From NCBI RefSeq assembly GCF_004324835.1, contig NW_021163176.1, forward strand, positions 372,001 through 436,000: a stretch of 64,000 bases of DNA. The letters run 5' to 3'. The notes beneath the pieces are model-generated. The model was not told where the DNA came from, searched no databases, and was given only the letters and a program-made list of their open reading frames with translations. The stretch is from Dendronephthya gigantea (lineage: Eukaryota; Cnidaria; Anthozoa; Malacalcyonacea; Nephtheidae). Positions 17,984 through 29,010 of the stretch are shown here, piece by piece. Position 1 is the stretch's first letter; each line of letters opens with the position of its first letter. A program made the translations under genes and the position numbers.

Positions 17984-18173
17984 TTTTAGTTGAAAGTGGA
18001 AGTAAAGTCCGTTCTGAGCACCGGTTCTGCTCATAACAACAGGTAGATTGCCTGCAGAAAGCTCCCTATCATTAGATGTTAACACAGCCATTGCATTTTA
18101 AAAAGTATAGAAGTGCAACATGTAAACAAACCGTTTCTTTACTTACGGACTTAACTTCCACTTTAACTATAAA
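17984..18173. mobile_element. MITE upstream of the THEG-like gene
   Basis: Inverted ends of about 28 bases: TTTTAGTTGAAAGTGGAAG on the left, and CTTCCACTTTAACTATAAA on the right. No coding capacity. It sits 190 bases from the THEG-like start codon and could affect its promoter. Confidence 0.65.
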
Positions 18174-18215
18174 GAGTGCAACTAATTTAGTTACACGCTT
18201 CCGGCCATAGTAAAA

Positions 18216-18484
18216 AAGTATACAAATTTGCCAAATTCGAATGGTTATATTTTTCGCAATTTACGGTAATATTTCGTAGCCAAACTTGCCAAGTTTAGTA
18301 AGCGCTTTTCGGAAATTTACTTCTTGCATTATAGACTACTTTTTGATCTATGCAAGGAAATGCAAGTAAATCACCACAGCTGGAAAGAACGTACAGAAAT
18401 TAGTAGAGATGGAAAGTTTGGTTGCGAGATTTTGTAAAATACGAAAAATATAGCCTTGCAAAGTTTGCAAATTTTTATACTTTT
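18216..18484. mobile_element. long-TIR MITE between THEG-like gene and ankyrin kinase A
   Basis: Two imperfect inverted arms of about 65 bases. The left arm starts AAGTATACAAATTTGCC and the right arm ends TTTGCAAATTTTTATACTT. The arms share a central TATATTTTTCG word. Internal sequence is AT-rich and non-coding. Confidence 0.65.
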
Positions 18485-18689
18485 TACGACAAACGGAAAT
18501 TGTTACCATTTTTGTCTATTCCCATTTTGTTGCCTAAATCAAAAGTTGGTCTATTGTGCAAAAGATCTATTCTGTATGGCAAAATTTCCAAACATCACTC
18601 GTACTAAATCCCCGAATTGTACTCGCCATCGCATGATTACCTATACTTATTATTATGATTATTATTATTAATATTCCTGATGAAGACTA

Positions 18690-18825
18690 TAGCCCCGTTT
18701 ACACTAAACCATAAATGGGCCAGTGCTCAGATTACCAAAACAAAGGTCGGGCACAGATGAAATGGGCACGGTACCCATTTCAGCCGTGTCGTGCCAATAA
18801 ATCGAGTGTAGTGTAAAGGGGCTTA
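18690..18825. mobile_element. short-TIR MITE in the spacer
   Basis: The ends are AGCCCCGTTTACACT and AGTGTAAAGGGGCT, inverted copies of about 16 bases with TA at both flanks. The length and TA target suggest a Tc1/mariner- or hAT-derived non-autonomous element. It is non-coding. Confidence 0.65.
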
Positions 18826-19039
18826 TAGAGCATAGTCGGAGTCACCATTGTTTTGTTTGCATTAAAATAATCAGTGGTTCCCGTAATAACCGGAAGAGCA
18901 TATTGTGAATTATCACGAATGATATTACTTGGAATTTCAAAACGGTTGTTCCGTGAACTTAGTCTGGTTATCTGCAGAACGCGTGTATTGTGTTTTAAGG
19001 GATGTCATAGTTTGAACATTTCAACACAGGATTTCGAAG

Positions 19040-19155
19040 TTAGTACGTCGTTGTCTATCCTGACAACCAGTGGGTTTGGGTTTGTTGTGGAGCGAGGATC
19101 GATACTCGACGGCAGCGAAATTGACGACGATAATCATTACATCGACCTCATCTAA
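19040..19155 (+). pseudogene. degenerate partial copy of the ankyrin kinase A 5' end
   Basis: This stretch repeats, with many changes and small gaps, the sequence around and after the kinase A start codon about 215 bases downstream. Shared words include GTCTATCCTGACAA, TTGTTGTGGA and CGACGGCAGCGA. The start codon position reads ACG here and the frame stops at 19155. It looks like a short tandem duplication that decayed, not a functional exon. Confidence 0.6.
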
Positions 19156-19194
19156 TACCAGAAATTTAACGAAAGGATAGTTAAACGTATTGTC

Positions 19195-19201
19195 TATATA
19201 T
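19195..19201 (+). promoter_or_regulatory. candidate TATA box of ankyrin kinase A
   Basis: A TATATAT word lies 60 bases before the ATG at 19260, a workable distance for a TATA box with a short 5' UTR. No other evidence supports it. Confidence 0.3.
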
Positions 19202-19259
19202 TTGGTTTAAGCCAAGTATCGTTTTGTGTTGCTCAGTTCTAGCACATAAATTCGTTAGT

Positions 19260-22200
19260 ATGTCGTCTATCCTGACAAGCATTTTGAGTTCAACTGTGGG
19301 CTTGTTGTGGAACAAGGCTCGGGGTTCGACGGCAGCGACATTAAAGGACGGCGATGTTACGGACGCTAAAATTCACGAACTTATCAAAGGAGAGATGAAC
19401 GATATAAAGACAAAACTTGATGCTCTTTCGTGCAAAGATCTTCTCGCCAGCTACAGTTTCCTACAGGAGGGAGTAAATTTCCTTATATCTCTTGGTGAAT
19501 CAAAGCCAGCTAGGCAAACAGCTGTTGTTAACTACGGAACTCGAGACGACATTGCGGAAGCATCAGGAGCATCATTGCCTAGCGGTGTTGATTCTGTGAT
19601 TAGAAGCGACGCGTTAGACCTTTCCCGTGCTATGAAAGAGTTAATAGTCGAATCAAATAAAGGGTTTAAAGCGGCTAAAGAACGATTTGGAGATTCCCGC
19701 AAGAGTGCGACAGCTTCATTTTGTACAGCACTCAGTATCGACGATAAAATATTCGCAGCCAAACTACGAGTCGTTTCGGAATTACTGGAAGGTCTTGAAA
19801 GTCCTGAAACCGCAATCATAGGGTGCCTCTCGTTTTTGAAGGAGCTCCACAGCCTACCTGCCATTCAAGAAATATTCTCGATGTACTTCAACGGTGGAGT
19901 AAAGTCTTGGTTCAACAGAGCCAAACGAGCAGAAAACGTCAAGTCTGTTATGCTAATCAATGTTGTGTTATTTGAATTTGTTTTGAAATTCGGCGCTAAG
20001 CTTTCGCGTGTGCTTGCCTGGCCTATAATTGAATTTGCTGATCGCAAGTTTCAACCAATATTACAATGGCAAGAGTTCGCTTCTCGGGAGTCTATGGGTG
20101 AGGATTTACCTGAACATCCTTTCAAATTGTTGTTGGTCGAAGATATATTTATCTGTGTGCCTGCTGATAACAGAATTGGAGATGTTGTTATTGGTCGTGA
20201 TGACAGCCTCAAGATTACTTTTAGGAAAGGTAAGAACGAAGTAGTTGAACTACCTGGAGTATCAGTCTTGAGTTGCAGGGCAATATTCATAAAACCAAAC
20301 TAAAGGCGGTTTTCCACTAGGCGGAATTTTTCGATCGAACGAAATTTTTCGTTCAATTTTCTTTTCAATTGTGGTCGGTCAAGCGAATCCGCTTCGGTCG
20401 ACTTCTCACAATTGAAAAGAAAATTGAGCGAAAAATTTCGTTCGATCGAAAAATTCCGCCTAGTGGAAAACCGCCTTAAAAGGCTGGTTTTCATGTGACA
20501 AAATTCGTCGCGGGAAGTCACGTGTCGTAATTTGCTGTAATGCGGTTTTCATGTATGTCGGATTTTGCATAACGACAAGTTACATGTGAATTAAAACGAA
20601 TTATATCATATGAAAACCAGCCTTAGGGCGATTTTCAGTAAAAGTCTAAATCCTTATATATATATATATATATATGTCATATAAAAAACTAGGTGAATAA
20701 ATCGGAAGAACTTCGTTTGTTTATCCATGTGTTAAATCACGGTTAAATAATAAAAATTTGGAAGCATCTAAAATTTTCCGCCCCCTAAAAGAACGCGTAA
20801 GCGGAAAGCAGGAAACCTTAAAGGTAAGGTATTAGGTATGATAGGCAAAAAAATTCGTCCCGTACTCCAGTTAAAACAGTTCACTTTGTATAGCGTCGAG
20901 GGTCATCCCAATTAATTCGTTCTCATGCAATGGCGAACGAATAGTCAAGAAAAGAGACATCTGCGTGAGTCTTAACAAATCTAAGGCAGATTCTAGCCAT
21001 TTGATTAATCCGACACTTAGATATTGGAATTTCACATTGAACAAAACTGGAATTTCATTGGCTAAGAGGTGTGCGGTTTGAGCATTAATTGCACGCTTTG
21101 GGAGCTGTAATTCCACTTTCTCTCCGGCGTAGTCAATAAAAATCACTCGTAAGTGCTTACAAATCCGTAAGTTAAATTATGATTAATTTTAGTAATTTCA
21201 AAAGTAATCTCAAAGTATTGTGATAAGAAATTAATAAATATATTGAAGTTCAATAAACTGTATCTTTTGATTATACAGAAGATATGATAATTATTAAGTA
21301 ATAGAGCGTAGTTAACAAATCAACCTCCTCCGGCCGCATACGTCATTAAATAATACATTAAATTAATTAAAATACATCAAATTACTATAATATAATATAA
21401 TTTATACAGCTGCCGGGGTATTGAGACTCCTTGTATTTTATACTTTATGCCTCTTGTATTTTATATTTCGTGGCATGTCTTCCCGCCCGGGGCGTCATAT
21501 ACCAGCGCGCCTATTATCATACCCAATAGCAAAACTATGCCAGAAAAGTGCCTTTTTTCAAGTGATGACATCAAGTTTGAACAATGATTTACCCTTCCTG
21601 GATACATCTAAGTAATCCGCATCATCTAACTGTAAACATCGGCGAGGTACCAGCCGAAGCAATTTCAATAAACTGTATGAAGCCACCTTAATAAGGGCAA
21701 AGACAAAATCAAAAGCAAAATATTCGCGTAAAAGAACGGCAAAGAAGGTAGTCAAAACTGGAATTAATAAAGATTTCCCTAATCATGCATGCGTGTACGA
21801 CTCACTGTACCTCTAGAAGTGTAAGCATTTTTTTCATAACTTAGGATTTCAAAACCATTAAGGTCCGGCTGTTCATACGATCCAATTTTAACGGATCCAA
21901 AAAAAAATTCACTTCTGATGGATGTTTTATAGTCCATTGACTTGCAATGTATATGGGCAGCAAATCCACTAAAACCAATCCAGTACTGCTTTTATCAATA
22001 ACAAACTACATTCCACATGTCAGATGTGAATTGGATCAGACAAAGTTGGATCGTGTGAACGGGCCTGATATTTTAGGGGTTGCGGAAGTGGCACGATATA
22101 GGCCATGCCAAGTTTTTAACGTAATATGTTTCGCATTTTTCTACAAAAAATCTTGGCGCTCCAATAGTTTTTCTAACCACTTACAGGTATTTTTTTTATT

Positions 22201-25200
22201 TACCCCACAGATAGTAATGAAAACCAAGAAGGAAGTGGAATCATCAATACCAGTGAAGAAGATAGGGAATTTCATATTTGGAATGTGTTAAGAGTGGAGT
22301 TTGTAGGCGATAAAAACGAAAGTAATCATTGGAAGAAGACGAATCTTTGGCGTGCTTTTCAGTTTTGTCCAGAGGATACAAAATTGTCGGAATCTTTATT
22401 CCTGCATGGAGCAGACATCTACTCCAAGAACAAGGATGATGAAACAATTATATGGATTGCAGCAAGGCCTGGTTTACTAGATGATATTTTCGTAGAACAA
22501 TGTTCTTGTTTCTATTTTTTGAACGACATAGCTTGTCTCTACCGTGCGATACATTCTCGTTCATTTGAAGTTGTCAAGTATTTCGTTGAAGATTGTGGCG
22601 CTGATGTAAATTGTAACGATGAGTCTGACCAAACAGCCTTACATTATGCTGCTGCTCAAGATGTGCTAGACATTGTGAAATATTTACTGGAAAAGGGCGC
22701 TCTTGTGTATGCCCAGGATAACAATGGTAGGACAGCTTTGCACTTTGCTGCTGCTCATGGTGCACTTGACATTCTCAGATATTTAGTTGAACAAGGTGCT
22801 GATGTGAATAGTGAAGATTTTAACGGTAACACAGCTCTACACTTCGCCATTGATAAAGATGCACGTGACACTATAGCACATTTAGCTGAATTTCAGGCTG
22901 AGAAAAGTGGAAAGAACACTGACGGAATGACAGTTCTGCACATTGCTTGTGCTAAAGGTGTACATAGCATTGTGAAAAATTTAGTCGAACATGGTGCTGT
23001 GATCAACGGCAAGAATACTGGTGAGACAACAATTCTGAACGTTGTTGTTGGTAAAGATGTTCAAGACGTTGTAAAATATGTGGTTGAACAGGGTGCTAAA
23101 GTGAATCGCAAGGATAGTGACGAAGACGCACTTCCGCCCACACCTGTTCCTTTTAGTAACCTTGACATTATCAAATATTTGGTTGAACAAGGTGCTGATG
23201 TAAATGGCAAAAATGGAGCTGAACAGACAGTTCTGCACTTTGCTGTTGCTCAGAGTGTACCTGATGTTATCAAATGTTTGGTTGAACAAGGTGCAGATGT
23301 AAATGGCAAGAATGGGGTCGGACAGACAGTTTTGCAATTTGCGGTTGCTCAAGGTGTACTTGACATTGTCCAATATTTGGCTGAAAAAGGTGCTGATGTA
23401 AATGGCAAAGATGGGGTCGGACAGACAGTTCTGCACTTCGCCGTTGCTCAAGGTGAACATGAAATTGTGGAATATTTAGTTGAACAAGGTGCTGATGCAA
23501 ATGGCAAGGATGTGGTCGGACAGACAGTTCTGCAATTTGCTGTTACTCAGGGGGAATTTGACATTGTCAAACATTTAACTGAACAAGGTGCTGATGTAAA
23601 TGGCAAGGATTTTGCCGGGAAGACAGTTCTGCACTTAGCTGTTGCTAAAGGTGAACTGGACATTGTCAAATATTTACTTGAAAAAGGTGCTGATTTAAAT
23701 GCCAAGGATGGGGCCGGACAGACAGTTCTACATTTTGCTGTTTCTCAAGGTGTTCTTGGCATTATCACATATTTGGTTGAACAAGGTGCTAATCCAAATG
23801 GCAAGGATTTTGACGGCCAGACAATTCTGCGCTCTGCTGTTGCTAAAGGTCATATTGACATTGTCAAATATTTAGTTGAACAAGGTGCTGATGTAAATGA
23901 AAAGGATGGGGCCGAACAGACAGTTTTGCACTTTGCAGTTTCTCAAGGTGTACTTGACATTGTCAAATACTTAGTTGAAAAAGGTGCTGACATATACAGC
24001 AAGGATGCGGCCGGGCAGACGGTTCTGCATCTGGCATCCTGTCAAGGCATACTTGACATTGTTACTTACCTCGTTGAAAAATTTGCTGACGTAAATGACA
24101 AGGATATGGCTGGGCGGACAGTTCTGCACTGTGCTGTTGCTAAAGGTGAACCTGACATTGTCAAGTATTTGGTTGAACAAGGTGCTGATATAAATGGAAA
24201 GGATGGGACCGGACAGACGATTCTGCACGTTGCTGTTGCTCAAGGTGTATTTGATATTGTCAAATATTTGGTTGCACAAGGTGCTGATGTAAATGGAAAG
24301 AATGGCGCTGGACAAACAGTTCTGCACGTTGCTGCCACTCACGGTGTACTTGACATTGTCAAGCATTTAGTTGAACAAGGTGCTGACGTAAATGACAGGG
24401 ATGCAACTGGGCAGACAGTTTTGCGTTGTGCTGTTGCTCAAGATGTACTTGACGTTGTCAAATATTTAGTTGAACAACGTGCTGATGTAAATGACAAGGA
24501 TTTTGTCGGACAGACAGTTCTACACTTTGCTGTTTCTCAAGGTGTACTTGATATTGTCAAATATTTAGTTAAACAAGGTTCTGACGTAAATGGAAGGGAT
24601 GGGTGCGGACAGACAGTTCTACACTTTGCTGTTGCTCAAGGTCAACTTGACATTTTCAAATATTTAGTTAAACAAGGTTCTGAAGTAAATGGAAGGGCTG
24701 GGAGTGGACAGACAGTTTTGCACTTTGCTGTTGGTCTAGGTGCATTAGACATCATCAAATATTTAGTTGAACAAGGTGCAGATATAAATGGAAGGGATGG
24801 GGGTGGACAGACAGTTTTGCACTTTGCTGTGGCTCAAGGTGATCTTAACATTGTCAGATATTTAGTTGAACAAGGGGCAGATGTAAACGAAAAGGATGGG
24901 GCTGGAAAGACAGTTCTTTACTTTGCTGTTGCTCAGGGTGTACTTGGCAATGTCAAATATTTAGTTGAACAAGGTGCTCATGTAAATGGAAAGGATTTTG
25001 TCGGGAAAACAGTTCTACACTTCGCTGTGGATCAAAGTGTACTTGATATTGTCAAATATTTAGTTGAACAAGGTTCTGACGTAAATGGCAACGATTTTGT
25101 CGGGAAGACAGTTCTACACTTTGCTGTTACTCAAGGTGTACTTGACATTGTCAAGCATTTAGTCGAACAAGGTGCCGATGTAAATGGAAATGATTTTGTC

Positions 25201-27736
25201 GGACAGACAGTTCTACACTTTGCAGTGGATAAAGGTGAGCTTGATATTGTCAAATATTTAGTTGAACAAGGTGCTGACGTAAGTCGCAAAGATAGTGCCG
25301 GAAAGACAGTTCTACACCTTGCTGCCTCTCAAGGTGTGCTAGACATGGTCAGATATTTAGTTGAACAAGGTGCTGATGTAAATGGCAATGATTTTGTCGG
25401 GAAGACAGTTCTACACTTTGCTGTTGTTCAAAGTGTACCTGAAATTATCATATATTTACTTGAGCAAGGTGCTGATGTAAATGGAAAGAATGGGGTCGGA
25501 CAGACAGTTTTACAATTTGCTGTTGATCGAGGTGCTCTTGACATTGTCAAATATTTAGTTGAACGAGGTGCTGATGTAAATGGAAAGAATGGGGTCGGAC
25601 AGACAGTTTTGCACTTTGCTGTTGATCAGGGTGTTTTTGACATTGTCAAATACTTAATTGAACAAGATGCTGATGTAAATGGAAAGAATGGGGTCGGACA
25701 GACAGTGCTGCACGTTGCTATAGCTGAAGGCTTATTTGACATTGTCAAATATTTAGTTGAACATGGTGCTGATGTGAATGAAAAGGATGGGATCGGACAG
25801 ACAGTTCTGCGTTGTGCTGTTACTCATGGTGTACTTGACATTGTCAAATATTTAGTTGAACAAGGTGCTGATGTAAATGGCAAGGATGGGATCGGACAGA
25901 CAGTTCTGCATTTTGCTGTTACTCAAGGTGCACTTGAAATTGTCAAATGTTTAGTTGAACAAGGTGCTGACGTGAATAGCAAGGATTTTGTCGGGAATTC
26001 AGTTCTGCACTTTGCTGCTTCTAAAGGAGTACTTGACGTTGTCAAACTTTTAGTTGACCAACGTGCCGATGTAAACGGAAAGGATGCGGGCGGACAGACA
26101 GTTCTGCAATGTGCTGTTACTCATGGTGTACTTGACGTTGTCAAGTATTTAGTTAAACAAGGTGCTGATGTAAATGGTAAGGATGTGGCCGGACAGACAG
26201 TTCTGCATTTTGCTGTTGCTCAAGGTGTACTTGATATGGTCAAATATTTGGTTGAACAAGGTGCTAATGTGAATGCCAAAACTACCAGTGGGAAGACAGT
26301 TCTGCACTTTGCTATTGCTCTAGATGTACTTGATATTTTCAAATGTTTAATCGAATTAGGTGCTCACATGGAATCCAAGGATGCGGTTGGGCAAACAGTT
26401 CTGCACTTTGCCGTGGAGAATGATTTATTGAACGCTGTTCAGTATTTAGTTGAACAAGGTGCTGACATCACTGCTGGGAATGGACTTGGCGTCGACATCC
26501 TAAAGATGGCTGTTCTCAAAGATTCCGTTGTCTTACTCATGCTTTTGTTGGAAAGAAACTTCAATGTGAGGAATTCTGGAACATTCCTTGTTGACGGAAG
26601 GCAAATGAATCTTCTGGAATGGAGTATTTACCGCGGCCATGATGAAATTGCAACTATTCTTAAAAAGTCCACAAAACATCGCGAGAAAATCCAGGCGTTA
26701 GAAATAAGGAATTGCAACCAGTTAGACGAGGTAATTATAATATAGAAATATTTCTCAGAAACATAATTATGTTAAGAAATCATATAAGGTGTTGTTCGAC
26801 ATATAATAAGTGAAATTTTTCCCTACGTCCACAACCTACGTGCTGCGTTACCCATATCTGTAGGTTGCATGATATATGCCGTAATTTTATTATATATTAT
26901 CATTTATTTTTTCATAGAGTGAAATACCATTAAAGGCTTTTGTCTCAAGCAGTGAATTTAAAATTGGCTGTGGCTCTCTTGGTTCCAGTGTCTATGTTGG
27001 TCTCATGGAGGATGGAAGTGAAGTTGCTGTTAAGAGAGTGTTTTTAGAAAGTGGCTCCAAAACAGCTGAAAACGAAAAGGAAATCAAGAGTCTCATAGAA
27101 ACAAATAATTCCCCGTTTGTTGCGAGTTATCGACATTGTCATAAAGACGACAACTTTATGTATCTTATCGCTGATCTTTGTGAAGAAACCTTGAAAGAAC
27201 TTGTTGACTGTCAAAGTATTGAACATCTACAAAAGAATGGTCCACGGCTGATTAAGGAAATTCTATCCGGGCTTGAATATCTTCATCGTATAGGAATTTT
27301 GCACCGAGATCTCAAACCATCAAACATCCTGGTAGATGTCGAAGGTTACTTGAAATTGGCAGACTTTGGAATAAGCCGGGTTTTAAGGAAAGACGAGACA
27401 ACAGTTGTAACTCAAGCTGCTGGTACTGAGGGATGGATGCCCGCGGAGGTAATCTCGGCATTTGGAGGGAAACAAAGGGGCCGTTATAAAAAAAAATCGG
27501 ACGTCCAAGTTGCGGGTATGATCGCTTTCTTCATCTTAACTAAAGGTAAACACCCCTTTGGTTCTTCGCTAGATCGAATGAAAAATATTTTTGAAGGAAA
27601 TCCTGTGCATATGAACGTGAAGAATCTTGGTGATCGTAATGCTCGAAAGTTTGTGTCGTGGTTGATTAGTCACAAAATTGATGATAGACCTTATGCTCAC
27701 GAGGCTCTGAAAGATTCTTTCCTCAATGCAGATTAA
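19260..27736 (+). CDS. Ankyrin-repeat IRE1-like kinase, copy A (39 ankyrin units)
   Basis: Exons 19260-20229, 22211-26730 and 26918-27736 join in phase (1, then 0) to about 2,102 residues. Domains: an unnamed alpha-helical N-terminal domain (about residues 1-320), a short acidic hinge, a divergent repeat, then 39 gapless 33-residue ankyrin repeats (22627-26487) plus one degenerate unit, then a protein kinase. The kinase has a glycine loop (GCGSLGSSVYVG), VAVKRV lysine, helix-C glutamate, HRDLKPSN, DFG and the IRE1/RNase L signature GTEGW, followed by HPFGSSL. It therefore looks active, unlike the weakly active RNase L kinase-like domain. The KEN ribonuclease that follows the kinase in IRE1 and RNase L is missing: the frame stops right after the last kinase helix. 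No signal peptide or membrane segment is evident, so it is probably cytosolic. The role in sensing and signalling is inferred from architecture. Confidence 0.86.
20304..20476. mobile_element. near-palindromic MITE in kinase A intron 1
   Basis: Arms of about 70 bases are almost perfect inverted copies: AGGCGGTTTTCCACTAGGCG on the left and CGCCTAGTGGAAAACCGCCT on the right, around a loop of about 30 bases. TAA flanks it on both sides (20301-20303 and 20477-20479), a likely 3-base target duplication. It can fold into a very strong hairpin. The high arm identity suggests a recent insertion. Confidence 0.88.
20480..20624. mobile_element. second MITE abutting the first
   Basis: Inverted ends of about 29 bases: AAGGCTGGTTTTCATGTGAC on the left and ATCATATGAAAACCAGCCTT on the right. 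The left end begins one base after the target repeat of the preceding element, so two unrelated families sit back to back. Confidence 0.8.
20651..20676. repeat. (TA)n microsatellite
   Basis: About 12 TA dinucleotides in intron 1 of kinase A, just after the MITE pair. Confidence 0.85.
21861..22066. mobile_element. third MITE in kinase A intron 1
   Basis: Imperfect inverted ends of about 50 bases. The left end has AGGTCCGGCTGTTCATACGA, and the right end has TCGTGTGAACGGGCCT. Both carry GATCCAA and a TTCAC...TCTGA segment. Non-coding. Confidence 0.75.
22627..26487 (+). repeat. 39 x 99-bp coding ankyrin array
   Basis: Thirty-nine consecutive units of exactly 33 codons with no indel. The consensus reads GQTVLHFAVAQGVLDIVKYL and then VEQGADVNGKDG. 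Units 1-6 and 39 align with units 1-6 and 7 of the downstream paralogue; units 7-38 (23221-26388) have no one-to-one partner there. Neighbouring units share words such as GTCGGACAGACAGTT at DNA level, which points to expansion by unequal exchange and some homogenisation. Confidence 0.93.
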
Positions 27737-28105
27737 TCGAATTCAAAACATTAAGAAAATGTTAAAGGTGATAAGACATTTTTTTGAAATATGAGTTTGT
27801 TAGAGAAAGTTGCAGCTTCCGCACGAATTGATCCCGAGGATGTGGAAGACGGAGCTACCTTTGTTTATAAAAAGTTGTAACTGTAACTAGATGTAGATGT
27901 GAAAATTAGAAAGTTCGGCATGCGTATTCCTACATCCGTGCTGTCCGATGGAATGGACTTCGAGTTGTAAATTTGTATACATTTTAGTGTATCCTACTTT
28001 AGGTTTTAAATATATCTAGTCTGAGTCTGTATAGAAGAGCTTTGTTCGTTTCATTTGGGGCAGTAAACGGTTAATGTGTGGCGTGAACTACACACGTATG
28101 ACACT

Positions 28106-28111
28106 AATAAA
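28106..28111 (+). terminator. candidate poly(A) signal of kinase A
   Basis: AATAAA about 370 bases after the kinase A stop codon, on the coding strand. It is placed by position only. Confidence 0.35.
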
Positions 28112-28211
28112 CGTTATATAATCTGTCATTTTCACTATGCATTTTTTGTGATTTTTGTCAGCGTCGATAATCCGTCATAAAAAAGTTCATCATCTATCGA
28201 GCTTTTCCCCG

Positions 28212-28287
28212 TCTCATTATTTTCATGTATCCCTATCCCTCATTATCCTCATGTATCCCCATCCCTCATTATCCTCAAGTATCCCTA
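28212..28287. repeat. about 26-27-bp minisatellite, 3 units
   Basis: Three close copies of a unit containing CTCATTATCCTCATGTATCC, with a few substitutions. Confidence 0.85.
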
Positions 28288-28943
28288 TGTGATTGCACTA
28301 ACTTTACGAAATCAAGTAAAAAAGTATCAAATTGAAACGAATATTTGGACTTGGCAAAATGTAAGTATTTTGCTAGCGAACCATTTCTCTGCAAGTGGAA
28401 ATCAAATCTAAATTGGGCTTGAATGTATACGGGCGAAATGGAAACGGCTTAGCAGGTTGTATACACAGAATTTTGTAGGATACATCTACAAAGGTACCTC
28501 ATATATATTGGGCGGGTGGTATAGCTTTCTCAAATAACTTGTCTTCAAATATGCATGTCGGTCTGTCTAGAATATGCTGAATGCTGACCACATATGATGG
28601 AAAAATTCTGTAGTTGTACGTTCATTATCGACGCACAGTCATGTTTTCTTTCATGCAGTAACTTCATATTACTGTATTTAATTTGTCCGCGATCATTTAA
28701 GACGTAATGTTTAAAAGTATCATAATTATTCGAATAATTCAGGCAGGTCTGAGACAGGTTATTTAAAACAATATGGGAACATCCCAAAATCAAGAACGAG
28801 ATTTATAGTTTTGTAAATACATGAATTTTTCAATCACATATGATCTGGGCGGACTGGGCCCTCCCGCACAAAATGGTGGCTAGTCTGCGAGTGAGAGAAT
28901 CTAAATTTTCCCATAGCTTAGCTAAACAGTCAAACGCATGAGC

Positions 28944-29010
28944 TTATGAATTATGATTATGAATTATGATTATGAAAATTATGAATTATGAATTAGATTA
29001 TGAATTATGA
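28944..29010. repeat. ATTATGAATT-type simple repeat
   Basis: Irregular tandem run of TATGAATTATGATTATGAAT words. Confidence 0.85.

Noticed and set aside
22981-24366. Long minus-strand frames opposite the ankyrin array
   Set aside because: They are periodic reverse-strand shadows of the 33-codon repeat, repeating the same residues every unit.
22627-26487. Regular 99-bp direct repeats that superficially resemble an array such as CRISPR or a satellite
   Set aside because: The repeats are coding ankyrin units in one open frame, with no spacers and no unique inserts.
27737-28600. Search for a KEN ribonuclease exon after kinase A
   Set aside because: No frame with KEN-like residues (K...N...R motif region) or acceptor leading to one was found here or after copy B.
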